Source: Stomoxys calcitrans (taxonomy: Eukaryota > Arthropoda > Insecta > Diptera > Muscidae). From it: 64,000 bases of DNA. The position numbers and the translations under genes are program-made. Position 1 is the stretch's first letter. The number at the start of each line of letters is the position of its first letter. This document shows positions 1 to 10,203 of this stretch, in pieces. Where the stretch lies: NCBI RefSeq assembly GCF_963082655.1, contig NC_081553.1:59905571-59969570 (forward strand). Direction: 5' to 3'. The notes under the pieces were generated by a model, which was not told where the DNA came from, searched no databases, and saw only the letters and a list, made by a program, of their open reading frames with translations.

Positions 1-145
1 CAGCAAAATCGGATAATAAATGTGGCTTTAATGGGCCAAAAACCTTAAATCGGCGGGTCGGTCTATATGGGGGCTATATCGAGATATATTCTGATATAGC
101 CCATCTTCGAAGTTAACTTGCCTATAGACAAAAGATAGTCTGTGC
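1..145 (+). mobile_element. DINE-type (Helentron-like) element, right-end fragment
   Basis: The sequence matches the last internal unit and tail of the complete copy at 62295-63825 (same 'ctatatcgagatata...tagcccatcttcgaa' block). The window edge cuts it on the left, and at about 146 it joins an oppositely oriented element. It is non-coding. Assignment to the DINE-1/INE-1 group rests on the shared tail and GTCY block of its relatives in this window. Confidence 0.7.
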
Positions 146-805
146 ATAGGATGGAGGGTATACTAATTTCGTCATTCCGTTTGTAACACATCGAAATATG
201 CGTCTAAGACCTCAAGAATAGATATTCCATTATTGATCGTCCCGACATTTAAAGTCTATTTGGCCATTTCAGTCCGTCTGTCCGTCCTTCTGTTCGTCCT
301 TCTGTCCGTCCGTGACGCTAACTTTCGAAGGATTAAAGCTAGCCGCTTAAAATTTTGCACAAACACTTCTTATTAGTGTAGGTCAGTTGAGATTGTAAAT
401 GGGCCAAATCGGTCCATGTTTTGATATAGCTGCCATATAAACCGATCTTAGGTCTTAACTTCTTGAGCTTCTAGAGGGCGTAATTCTTATCCAATTTGGA
501 TGAAATTTTGCACGTGGTGTTTTGGTGTCACATCCGACAACTGTACCAGGTATGGTCCAAATCGGTCTATAACCTGATATAGCTGCCATATAAACCGACC
601 TTGGGTCTTGACTTCTTGAGCTTCTAGAGGGCGCAATTCTTATCAGATTGGGCTGAAATTTTGCATGAGATGTTTTGGTATGACTTCCAACATTTGTGCC
701 AAGTATAGTCTATATCAGTCCATAACCTGATATAGCTGCCATATAAACCGATCTCCCGAATAGATTTCTTAAGCTAGAGGCTCATATAGCCCACTGTTCC
801 TCATT
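146..805 (-). mobile_element. DINE-type element, family A, 3' half
   Basis: Read on the minus strand this is the right half of the family whose full copy lies at 12061-13404. It has the 'ggagggtatactaatttcgt' tail, the AT core near 200-235, a GTCY block at about 270-310, then two to three of the ~153-bp units that repeat 'gatatagctgccatataaacc'. The left end is missing. Non-coding and non-autonomous. Confidence 0.8.
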
Positions 806-1460
806 TCATCTCTTTGGTGTAATGCACTTTTTTCTGCGTCATCCTCCCATCCATTTCATATGAATTTGAACTTTACTTCGTTAATATTGTCGTCGTCGTC
901 GTTGTGCAGGCTGTGGGATGGTTGTGGCCCATACATGGTTTAGTGGAAAATACGACGTACCATTCGGACAGACTGCCTTCTTATCAATGAATTGGAAATG
1001 TTGCAGAGAAATGAGATGTGAACAAAACCAACAAAAACAAAAGAAGAAACTTAAACCTTTTGCACTTTAATAAGCGCTGTAGTGTGCTCTGCAGTGTGTT
1101 CCGTAATGAGTTGAGCTATGCCATGTTTACGGTTTAAATTTTTATCAAAATTCTCTGAACATGCATTTGTCCATCTGAATTGCACCCTGGTAGGTTGTAA
1201 CGAGAATTTAACGATATCAGCTAATTACTCGCATTTCCTTTATGAATTTACGTAGAAGGTTTATCGCACTTGAAAGCGGAATACATTGATATTCACAGTG
1301 TAGCGTAAAAACGTGTTGGCAAATGGTGAGTGGGTGATAATATGAGGGTGATTTTAAGGTCAGTGCACAAAAGTAAAGGATACGATTGTTTTCTTATCTT
1401 GGAATACGTTTTTTTTCAAAATACCTAAAGAACAAGAAACTTGAATATTTCCTCTTTTAA
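806..1460. other. Non-repetitive island, no gene seen
   Basis: About 650 bases without similarity to the repeat families in the window. It is AT-rich and has a short (TCG)n run near 889-903. No supported coding frame or RNA gene. Confidence 0.5.
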
Positions 1461-2315
1461 TACCCTCCACCATAGGATGGGGGTATACTAATTTCGTCAT
1501 TCTGATTGTAACTACTCGAAATATTCGTCTGAGACCCCATAGAGTATATATATTCTTGATCGTAGTGACATTTTATGTCGATCTAGCCATGTCCGTCCGT
1601 CCGTCCGTCTGTCTGTCGAAAGCACGCTAGCTTTCGAAGGAGTAAAGCTATGGCGCTTATAATTTTGCAAAAATACTTCTTATTAGCGTATGTCGGTTGG
1701 GATTGTAAATGGCCCATATCGGTCTATGTTTTGATATAGCTGTCATATAAACCGATCTGGGGTCTTGACTTCTTGAGCCTCTAGAGGGCGCAATTCTTAT
1801 CCGATTGGAATGAAATTGTGCACGACGTATATCGCTGTGACTTCCAACAAATGTGCGAAGTATGTTTCAAATCGGTTCCTAACTTGATATAGCTTCCATA
1901 TGAACCGATCTTGGGTCTTGACATCTTGAGCCCCTAGAGGGCGCAATTCCTATCCGATGTGGCTGAAATTTTGCATAACGTATTTTATTATGACTCTGAA
2001 CAACTGTGCGAAGTATGTTTAAAATCGGGTCATAACCTGATATAGCTGTCATATAAACCGATCTGGCATCTTGACTTCTTGAACCTCTAGAGGGCGCAGT
2101 TCTAATCCGATTGGAATGAAATTTTGCAATTTTTTTGGACCATATCTTGATATCGCTCTAATAGCAGAGTAAATCTTTTCTGTTATCCTTTTTTCGCCTA
2201 AAAAGAGATGCAGGGAAAAGAATTCGAGAAATGCGATACATGGTGGAGGGTACTTAAGATTCGGGCCAGGCCGAACTTAGCACGCTATTATTGGTTATAC
2301 CCTACTCCACTACTG
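1461..2315 (-). mobile_element. DINE-type element, family A, near complete
   Basis: On the minus strand the element runs from the 'cgtgctaagttcggcctggc' end near 2297 to the 'accataggatgggggtata' end near 1463. Between them are about four 153-bp units and, at 1536-1620, the AT core 'tatatattcttgatcg' followed by 'gccatgtccgtccgtccg'. This core plus GTCY tract is the established signature of dipteran mini-me/DINE-1 elements. No coding capacity, so a helper would have to supply transposition functions. Confidence 0.85.
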
Positions 2316-3745
2316 TGGTACAGGGTATTAAAACTTAGTGAATTAGTTTGTAAAACCCAAAAGGAAGAGAGATAGACCCATTGATAAGTATACCGATCGA
2401 CTCAGAATCACTTTCTGATTTGATTTAGCTATGTCCGTCTGTCTATCGGTCCGTCTGTCCGTCTGTCTGTCTGTCCGTCTGACCGTCTGTCTGTCCGTCT
2501 GACCGTCTGTCTGTCTGTCTGTCCGTCTGTCCGTCTGACCGTCTGTCTGTCCGTCTGTCTATCTATCTGTCTGTCCGTCTGTCTGTTTGTCCATCTGTCA
2601 ATGTTAATTTGTGTTCAAACTACAGGTCGCAATTTTCATCCGATCGTCTTCAAATTTTGTATGGGCATGTTTTTCGACCTAGAGACGTAGCCTATAGAAA
2701 TTGGAAAAAATCGGCTTAGATTTGGATGTATGTTCGTCCGATTTGCAGTAATACTGCAATTAAATGGTCATTTATTAACCGATTTTCTGGAAATTTGGCA
2801 GGAAGGTTTTTCTTAGGACTCTCGACATTACAGGTGAATTGCATAGAAATCGGTTCAGATTTGGATATAGCTTCCATATATATGTTCATCCGATTTGCAG
2901 TAATACTGCAATTAAATGGTCACTAGTTAACAGATTTTCTTGAAATTTGGCAGGAGGAATTCTCTTACGACTTCCGACGTTACAGGTGAATTGCGTGGAA
3001 ATCTGTTCAGATTTGGATATAGCTCCCATATATATGTTCGTCCGATTTGCAGTAATACAGCAATTAAATGGTCATTTGTTACCCGATTCTCTCGAAATTT
3101 GGCAGGAAGGATTTTCTTATGACTCTCGACATTACAGGTGAATTGCATAAAAAACGGTTCAGATTTTAATATAGCTCCCATATATATGTTTGCCCGATTT
3201 GCAGTAATACTGCAATTAAATAGTCATTTGTTACGCGAATCTCTCGAAATTTGGCACGAAGAATTTTCCTATGACTCTCGACATTATTAGTGAATTTCAT
3301 GGAAATCGGTTCAGATTTAGATATAGCTCTCATATATATATATCGCCCGATTTCCACTTCTAGAGCCACTGCAAGCGCATTCATTGACCAATCTTGACAA
3401 AATTTTGTACAACGCTGTCCTCGACGTCTTTCACAATGTCCATAAAGTTTGCTCGAAATCGGTTCAGATTTAGACATAGCTCTCATAAATATATTCTCGT
3501 CCGATTTGCAGTAATATTGCAATGAAATGGTCATTTGTTAATCGATGCTCTCGAAATATGGCATGAAGGATTTTCTCTTGGTTCTCGACATTATCGTTGA
3601 ATTTCATAGAAATCGGTTCAGATTAAGATATAGCTGTCATATATGTATATCGCCCGATTTCCACTTCTATAGCCTCTGCAAGAGCATTTTTTGACCAATC
3701 TTGCCAAAATTTTGCACAACGCTTTTCTCGATGAGTACCACATTA
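2316..3745 (-). mobile_element. DINE-type element, family E, with 152-bp tandem units
   Basis: It begins with 'tactgtggtacagggtatta', continues through a long GTCY tract, and then has six to seven units, each containing 'cgatttgcagtaatactgca'. The starts of that motif at 2741, 2893, 3045 and 3197 are exactly 152 bases apart. Short open frames here simply traverse the units. The same family recurs at 23036-23930, 36076-36430 and near 36875. Non-coding. Confidence 0.8.
2428..2600. repeat. GTCY microsatellite inside DINE element
   Basis: About 170 bases of GTCT/GTCC tetranucleotides with scattered GACC and ATCT interruptions. It is the longest such tract in the window. The equivalent tracts in the other DINE copies (for example 13230-13310 and 63650-63695) are about 30 to 80 bases. 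Confidence 0.9.
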
Positions 3746-4570
3746 TCAAATCAAGGAACATGTCAAATGTAAAGTAGATTGGAGTTAATTTAAATCGCTC
3801 ATGTCACAAGATGCCAAAGGGGTTTAAAATCCTTTAAAAATACAAATCTCTTTTTAACAATACCCCATATTATTTATAGTAATCACCAAGAAATTGCCCC
3901 ACACAATGTCAATTAAAACATTTCTGTAAAAAAAAACCAAAGCTGTATCTTCTATAATCGAACATAAAAGTGACCAAAAGTATCAGCAATAAAGACAGCT
4001 GCCAAATTGGCCATAAATTCAGCGGTATAAAGCTCTAACAACAATAGGCGATAGATACAATGGCAATGGCCAGCTTTCAGTGACAGAAAAATTAAACGAC
4101 AGACCACAATACACGCATCTGAATGTGGGACAAAACCACCTTAAGTTTTTTTTTGAATTAAAAAAAAGAAAAACGACAACTTAAGACATCTTTGTCCAAA
4201 TTTAAATTCTTCTTTGATGCTTCTAAACCAGAACAGATTTGAAAAGAAAGCTTCGGTACAGTTCTATTTGGTAGCATTTTACTCGCATGGGTATTGGTCT
4301 GTCCGTATTAACCACTCACTCAAGTGTAACTAATTGAATTGAATGGAATTGAACTCAACTGAAATGAGATGTGCAAGGCTGAGCTGAGCTGAAATGAAGA
4401 TTGGGGCGAAAAAAGTCCAAAATTTTAACGCCAAAAATGTAAAAAAGGAATTCAAATATCTGCAGAGAACATGCTGATGAGAAGCACAATGGGATGGAAA
4501 CACAAAAACTAAAAAACACAACAAACAAATTTTCTCCAAAGACAAAATTACTAAGAAACAAGTAAGAGGA
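3746..4570. other. Non-repetitive island, no gene seen
   Basis: AT-rich sequence with A-runs (3929-3937, 4141-4170) and a short imperfect 'gaattgaatggaattgaac' run near 4333-4370. The overlapping minus-strand frames at 4330-4594 have composition typical of chance frames in AT-rich DNA. I see no domain, signal or splice context that supports them. Confidence 0.5.
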
Positions 4571-5205
4571 GGAAGTCATAACAAAACACCTCATGCAAAA
4601 TTTCAGCCAAATCGGATAAGAATTGCGTCCTCTAGTGGTTCAAGAAGTCAAGATCCAAGATCAGTTTATATGGCAGCTATATCAGGTTACAGACCAATTT
4701 TATCCATATTTGACACAGTTGTTGAAAGTCATAACAAAACACGTCGTGCTTGCTTTCAGCCAAATCGGATAAGAATTGCGCGCTCTAAAGGCTCAAGAAC
4801 TCAAGATCCAAGATCAGTTTATATGGCAGCTATATCAGGTTAAAGACTGATTTGAACCTAACTTGGCACAGTTGTTGAAAGTCATAACAAAACATGTCAT
4901 GCTTAATTTCAGCCATATCGGACGAGAATTGCGCCCTCTAGAGGCTCAAGAAGTCAAGATCCAAGATCAGTTTATATGGCAGCTATATCAGGTTACAGAC
5001 CAATTTTATCCATATTTGGCACAGTTGTTGAAAGTCATAACAAAACACGTCATGTTTAATTTCAGCCAAATCGGATAAGAATTGCGCCCTCTAGTGGCTC
5101 AAGAAGTCAAGACCCAGGATCGGTTTATATGGGAGCTATATTAAAACATAGACCGATTTGGTCCATTCAGTTTTTCTGCAAAATTTCAAACGGCTAGCTT
5201 TATTC
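4571..5205 (+). mobile_element. DINE-type element, family A, tandem units and right flank
   Basis: Four units start with 'cataacaaaaca' at 4577, 4730, 4883 and 5036, an exact 153-base period. They are followed by the 'gaccgatttggtccatt' transition and the start of the right end, which is cut at about 5205 where LINE sequence begins. The left terminus is missing. Confidence 0.85.
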
Positions 5206-5254
5206 GACAGACGAATAATCAGACAGCTTCTCAAAGAAATGAGAACCTAAAGTG

Positions 5255-7513
5255 TAACTCCTTTAGACTGCTGGTGCGGCACACACACGCAGCAGATGTT
5301 CTATAGTCTCTTCTTCTTCGATGTCCTTACAGCTTTTGCAAAAGTCGTTGCTGGCAACCTTCAGTCTGTCAGAATGGTTTCCGATTAGACAGTGACCTGT
5401 CATGACAGACATAATGACTGAGATGTCTGTTCTAGCCAATGACAGCAAAGCGGTAGACCTCTTCAAGTCTAGATAAGGCCACATAGTTTTGGAATGCTCA
5501 CAGTCCCCTCTTTGTGACCATCTATCATTCGTTATCCTTCGGGCCTGGTCCTAAAAACTTAGCTTACATGTCGCTAGAGGCATACCCACAGATTCCAGTT
5601 TCCTTGGAATGTGTAAGGCAGTTCCCAGTTTCGCAAACTCTTACGCTTTACAATTACTTGGGATATCTCTGTGGCACGGCACCCCGAACAGTTGAATTTT
5701 GAACTGTTCAGTTATCTCGTTGAGCGATCTGCCACAGTGGTGGGCGGTTATTGTGTTCAGGGATTTAATGGCTGCCCGGCTGTCTGAGAAGATATTTATG
5801 CCAACCGTCGTAATGACATTATATCGTAGCCATTCCACCACTTCCTTAATTGCAAAAATCTCCGCTTGATACACACTGCAGTGTACGGGTAACATTTTCG
5901 ATATAACCAGTTCAAGATCTTCAGAGTACAGCCCAAAGCCCACCTAGTCGTCTAGTTTGCAACCCTCCGTATAGAAGTCTATGTAACTTCTATTACCAGG
6001 GATATCGTAGTTCCAATCGGTGCTATCAGGAATAGTGGTACAGCACTTAATATCAAAAAGCGGCTCAGGTAGGGTGTAATCCACACTGCCTGGAACATCG
6101 GACATTGTATCAAGGATAACACAGTGTCCGTAGCCCCTACATGACCAAAGTGAAGGCTCCCTTAGCCTCACTGCAGTGGTCTATCCAAAATGTCCAGGGG
6201 CATCGGATGTAGCAATAAATGCAGTGCATCAGATGGTGTCGTTCTCAGTTCGGCTTTGATGCACAATCTAGCCATCCTCTAGATACTGTTTACTGTTGAA
6301 CAGTAGGTGGACTTTTGAAGCGCCGTCCACCAGACCACAGCACCATATAGCATTATAAGTCTGACAACTGCAGTATATACCCAGTGCATCTAAACCCCCA
6401 CCTCTTTTCAATGGCTCTCTTGCAAGGGTATAGGGCAAGAGTGGCCTTTCTCGGTTCTTCCAAAATGTTGGGTTTGAAGTTCAATTTCCTGTCCAGCAAA
6501 ACACCCAGGTATTTTGCACTTTTTGTAAATGGAACATTCTCTCCTCCCAAGGAGACAGGTTCCATTGTGGGCAACTTATATCTCCTGCGGAAAAGAACTA
6601 CTTTTTACACCTAGAACTACGGCTTTACACCTAGACCTCATTCGGTGGCCCATTTTGCTGTTGCACGTAGAGCTTCCTGAAGTATATCTCTTAGAGTGCT
6701 GGGAAACTTTCCCCTAACAGCAATTGCCATGTCATCAGCACCTTTTTCTTCGAGAGACAATAATAAACTGTTAATGGCTATATTCCATAGTAAAGGAGAC
6801 AGTACATCTTCTTGAGTTGTTCCTTTGCTGACCCATCTTTTTAGATCCACAGATCCCAAGCCTACCTTAATGCATCATTTAGCAAGTCAGTTATTAATAA
6901 ACTTTCTTACGGTAGAGTTGATGCCTAGAAACTCCAACTCCTTTAGGATTGACGTCGGTTTTACATTATTGGAAGCACCTTCAATGTCAAGAAATGCTAC
7001 CATTGTATATTCCTTGACAGCGAGAGAATCTCCATGTACCCGACTAGCTCGTTATAGGCTGTTTCAGTGGATTTGCCTTTACTATATGCCCGCTTCTGCC
7101 GTGACAGGCGATCTCCAGAGATCTTTGACCTACGATATGTCTCTATCAACTTCTCAAGGGTCTTCAGCATAAATGATGACAGACTAATGGGACGCAAATC
7201 TTTCGCCTTTGTGTGGTAAGGTTTTCCCGCTTTCGGAATGAAAATGATCTTCGTGTCCCCCATCCTACATGCTGATACATGCAGAGTATATCTACCTAAG
7301 CTGAGGAACCAGTCTATCAGAAACAGCTTGTAATTCAACCGGTGATATATAATCAGCATAATCAGGGCCTGGCTTCTAAAAAGGAGTCGAAATTTCTTAT
7401 CGCCCAAAGGATTTTCGGCTCATACACAATAGTCTCCGACGAATGCATACCACTGACAACCTCTTCTGGTGCCACGTTGTGGATTGGAGAATTTCCCAGG
7501 AAAGGTATATCTA
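5255..7513 (-). pseudogene. RNase H-bearing LINE (LOA/I/R1-like) ORF2, 3' two thirds, degraded
   Basis: Reverse transcriptase plus ribonuclease H of a non-LTR retrotransposon, broken by many stops and shifts. In minus-strand order it shows: the RT block with 'DLRPISLSSFMLKTLE' (near 7190); 'AYSKGKSTETA'; the first catalytic block 'VAFLDIEGA' (near 6990); 'VLSPLLWNIAINSLLL' (near 6790); a catalytic block reduced to 'GADDMAIAV', where the tyrosine-alanine before DD is lost; 'AKYLGVLLDRKLNF' (near 6500); an RNase H domain with 'AEIFAIKEVVEW' and 'IFSDSRAAIKSL' (5780-5870); and a C-terminal CCHC-type knuckle 'FCKSCKDIEEEETIEHLL' (near 5310). The endonuclease is absent. Clade is inferred from the RT-RNase H order and RT wording. 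More of the same copy lies at 8121-8200 and 8525-9113. Confidence 0.85.
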
Positions 7514-8120
7514 AAGGGTGATTTTTTTGAGGTTAGGATTTTCATGCATTAGTATTTGACAGATCACGTGGGATTTCAGACATGGTGTCAAAGAGAAAGA
7601 TGCTCAGTATGCTTTGACATTTCATCATGAATAGACTTACTAACGAGCAACGCTTGCAAATCATTGAATTTTATTACCAAAATCAGTGTTCGGTTCGAAA
7701 TGTGTTCAAATTTTGACAAATTTTGTTCAGCGATGAGGCTCATTTCTGGTTGAATGGCTACGTAAATAAGCAAAATTGCCGCATTTGGAGTGAAGAGCAA
7801 CCAGAAGCCGTTCAAGAACTGCCCATGCATCCCGAAAAATGCACTGTTTGGTGTGGTTTGTACGCTGGTGGAATCATTGGACCGTATTTTTTCAAAGATG
7901 CTGTTGGACGCAACGTTACGGTGAATGAACACATTTCGAACCGAACACTGATTTTGGTAATAAAATTCAATGATTTGCAAGCGTTGCTCGTTAGTAAGTC
8001 TATTCATGATGAAATGTCAAAGCATACTGAGCATCTTTCTCTTTGACACCATGTCTGAAATCCCACGTGATCTGTCAAATACTAATGCATGAAAATCCTA
8101 ACCTCAAAAAAATCACCCTT
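7514..8120 (+). mobile_element. 607-bp palindromic DD41D transposon derivative, copy 1
   Basis: Flanked by TA on both sides (7512-7513, 8121-8122). The ends read AAGGGTGATTTTTTTGAGG and its complement. Two 195-bp arms (7514-7708 and 7926-8120) are near-perfect inverted repeats around a 217-bp centre. Each arm holds the first ~27 codons of a transposase ('MNRLTNEQRLQIIEFYYQ'). The centre encodes the first-aspartate region 'LFSDEAHFWLNGYVNKQ' through 'GIIGPYFFKDA' on the plus strand, after an in-frame TGA. The second and third catalytic residues are absent, so it is non-autonomous. Same length and structure as 28663-29269 and 35012-35618. It sits inside the LINE of 5255-9113. Confidence 0.93.
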
Positions 8121-8200
8121 TACGAGTAGCTCTAGCGTTTCCTCACTAGACATTGTCCATATATTCTCTGACTTCCGAATATACCCCACCGTAATAGGTC
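8121..8200 (-). pseudogene. LINE ORF2 fragment between two insertions
   Basis: Eighty bases of the 5255-9113 LINE, left between the DD41D palindrome and the SINE. On the minus strand it reads the linker 'GYIRKSENIWTMSSEETLE', which continues from 'SSRPITV' on the far side of the SINE. This shows that the two LINE parts are one copy. Confidence 0.75.
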
Positions 8201-8524
8201 AAATTGCAAATGCAAATTTTGCCCATGAACGTTCCACTAAGGAACAAAGGGCAAATTTCACACATATCAATGAGTGCAGTCCGATTCAAGTTTAAGCTCA
8301 ATGATAAGGGACCTCCTTTTCCATAGCCGAGTCCGAACGGCGCGTCACAGTGCGACACCTCTTTGGAAAGAAGTTTTACATGGCATAGTACCTCACAAAT
8401 GTTGCCAGCATTAGGAGGGGAAAACCACCGCTGAAAATTTTTTCTGATGGCCTCGCCAGGTTTCGAACCCAGGCGTTCAGCGTCATAGGCGGACATGCTA
8501 ACCTCTGCGCTACGGTGGCCTCCT
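8201..8524 (-). mobile_element. tRNA-derived SINE, full length, with target duplication
   Basis: The minus strand starts with 'ggccaccgtagcgcagagg' (RNA polymerase III A box) and then 'ggttcgaaacc', a B box with one substitution, about 45 bases on. A ~250-bp unrelated body follows, ending at 'aaatttgcatttgcaattt'. A 13-base target duplication flanks it: ACCGTAATAGGTC at 8188-8200 and ACCGTTATAGGTC at 8525-8537. It has no coding capacity, would be transcribed by Pol III and would depend on a LINE for mobility. At least five other clear copies occur in the window. Confidence 0.93.
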
Positions 8525-9113
8525 ACCGTTATAGGTCTCGAGGACAGAATCTTCCTTAGTCTAGAGGCCTTAGATGTATCTTCCACGGAGCTGCAGAATT
8601 CTACCCAGGATTTGTTCTGAGCCTTTCTCAGCTCGCCCTTATACTTTCTTAGCTCTGCCTTTTGATGTCCCAATCGTGTGGTGCTTTTGTGGCTTTTGCT
8701 TAGTTGAAGAGTTTTCTGCAGTCCTTCCTTAGACCAACCACCTCATGGCGCTCGCTGTTTGCCCCTTGGCTTGGCACAAGGACATGCTGACACAAGCGAG
8801 TCAATCAGGGCCTTCGTGATCCGCTTGACTACTGTGTCTATATCCTCCGTAGTTTTCACTTCCTTTCCTGGTCTAGAAGGGATAGACGTGCAGAATTTAA
8901 ACCGAAATTTATCCCAATCCCCCTTTCTCCTGTTAAGCCGAGGGACCACTTCTGCAGTATTTTCTCCAAGGCTGAAACTATGGTCCACGAACCAATTTCT
9001 AGAAGTGATAGACTGCACGTCGATTTTGTGCCGAAATTTCTCCCAATCCGCCTTTCTTCTCTTAAGCCGAGGGGCAACTTCTGCAGTATTTTTTCCTCCA
9101 GTTTAACCGGGTT
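8525..9113 (-). pseudogene. LINE ORF2, region upstream of RT, degraded, with internal duplication
   Basis: Upstream portion of the same LINE as 5255-7513. On the minus strand it reads 'NRRKGDWDKFRFKF', then 'TTEDIDTVVKRITKAL', 'ACPCAKPRGKQRAP' and, after a frame change, 'ELRKAQNKSWVEFCSSVED' and 'SRLRKILSSRPITV'. This is the linker between endonuclease and RT known from RNase H-type insect LINEs. A 129-base direct duplication is visible (blocks beginning at 8902 and 9031, each 'ccgaaatttatcccaatcc'-like and ending in 'cttctgcagtattttctcc'). Nothing of the endonuclease is recognisable. Confidence 0.8.
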
Positions 9114-9159
9114 TTTAAAAATCTTAAAACTTAAACCGGTTTTTTTTGCCGATTTAAAG

Positions 9160-9328
9160 TACAATCAAAACATTTATGAATAGAACTCCACTTCGTTCAT
9201 ATAGCCACTGCGGGCCCGTTTGCAACGGTCAATACGTTGAACCCAGTTTTCGATGAATCGGCGACACAGTTCAGCCGAAACGGTCGCTATTTCCCGTTTA
9301 AGGTTGGCTCTTAGCTCTTTTAATGTCG
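9160..9328 (-). pseudogene. Transposase C-terminus relic (DD41D-like), copy 1
   Basis: The minus strand encodes 'ELRANLKREIATVSAELC' and '...IENWVQRID...', the C-terminal end of an IS630-Tc1-mariner transposase related to the DD41D copies in this window. It is an almost exact direct repeat of 10204-10372 (constant offset 1044, no indels seen). The rest of the gene is missing here. Confidence 0.7.
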
Positions 9329-9335
9329 CATTTTT

Positions 9336-10195
9336 CGATATCTGAGGGGGGACGGACGCTCCCCCTTATGCCAAAAACAAAACCCAAAATCAAAAGTGGT
9401 TCGATCGAGACAATATAGGTATCAAATGAAAGGTATTTGAGAGTGGAATACGAATATTGTACTAAAATTTGAGTCCAAGTACCCATTGGGCCGCCCCAAC
9501 CCCAAAACTCTCCCAAACAGACATATTGGACGTTCATTTCAATATGGGGCTTAAATGAAAGGTATTCGGGATTAGATTTCGAATCTGGCATACGAAATCA
9601 GATCGAAGTATAGGGGGTCACGCTACCCCTCAAAAACGCCATTAGACCCATTATGACTATTTGGTACTTGGCTGAACCGACTTTCTTAACATTTTCATAG
9701 ATTGTGCCCGTTTGTTTGTGTAGGCTATATAATTTTTAGATATCGGGGAGGGGGCGGACCCTCCCCCTTACCCCAAAAACGCCACCCATAACCAAAGGGT
9801 ACCAAATGAAAGGCATTGGAGACCAGAAAACGAGTTCGGTATTAAAAATTTGGTTCCAAGTACCCAGCGGGCCCCCCAACCACAAAACTCCTCTAAACAG
9901 ATATATTGGAAGGTCATATCAATATGGGACTCAAATTAAGAGTATTAGGCAGTAGATTACAAATATGGCATAAAACATTTGGTCCAAGTAATGGGAGGTC
10001 GCCCACCCCCAAATACCCCCAAATGAGCATATTAGCCGACCATGGCTATATGGGCCTAAAATTAAAGGTATTTAGGAGTAGATTACGAATATGACATTAA
10101 AAATTTGCGTTCAAATTAAGTTGGCGCTTTTCCTTCTAAAGATACGTCAAATGGGTTATTTGACCCATTATCACAATATGGGACTCAAATGAAAG
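9336..10195 (+). repeat. Family D repeat (~129-bp tandem units)
   Basis: Six to seven diverged units built around 'caatatgggactcaaatgaa' followed by 'ggtattcgggagtagatt', with G-rich 'gggggcggaccctccccctt' segments. The unit length near 129 bases is seen best at 13674-13933 and 14255-14384. Non-coding. Short frames simply run through the units, because 129 is a multiple of three. Both sides are flanked by copies of the same transposase end (9160-9328, 10204-10372). Confidence 0.75.
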
Positions 10196-10203
10196 GTTTG
10201 CAG

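Noticed and set aside
7588..8007. Minus-strand 139-codon frame repeated at 28776 and 35125
   Set aside because: It spans arm, reversed centre and arm of the palindromic element. Only the arm and the opposite-strand centre match a transposase, so the fusion is an artefact of the palindrome.
8759..9106. 115-codon plus-strand frame
   Set aside because: Antisense to the LINE linker that is recognisable on the minus strand.
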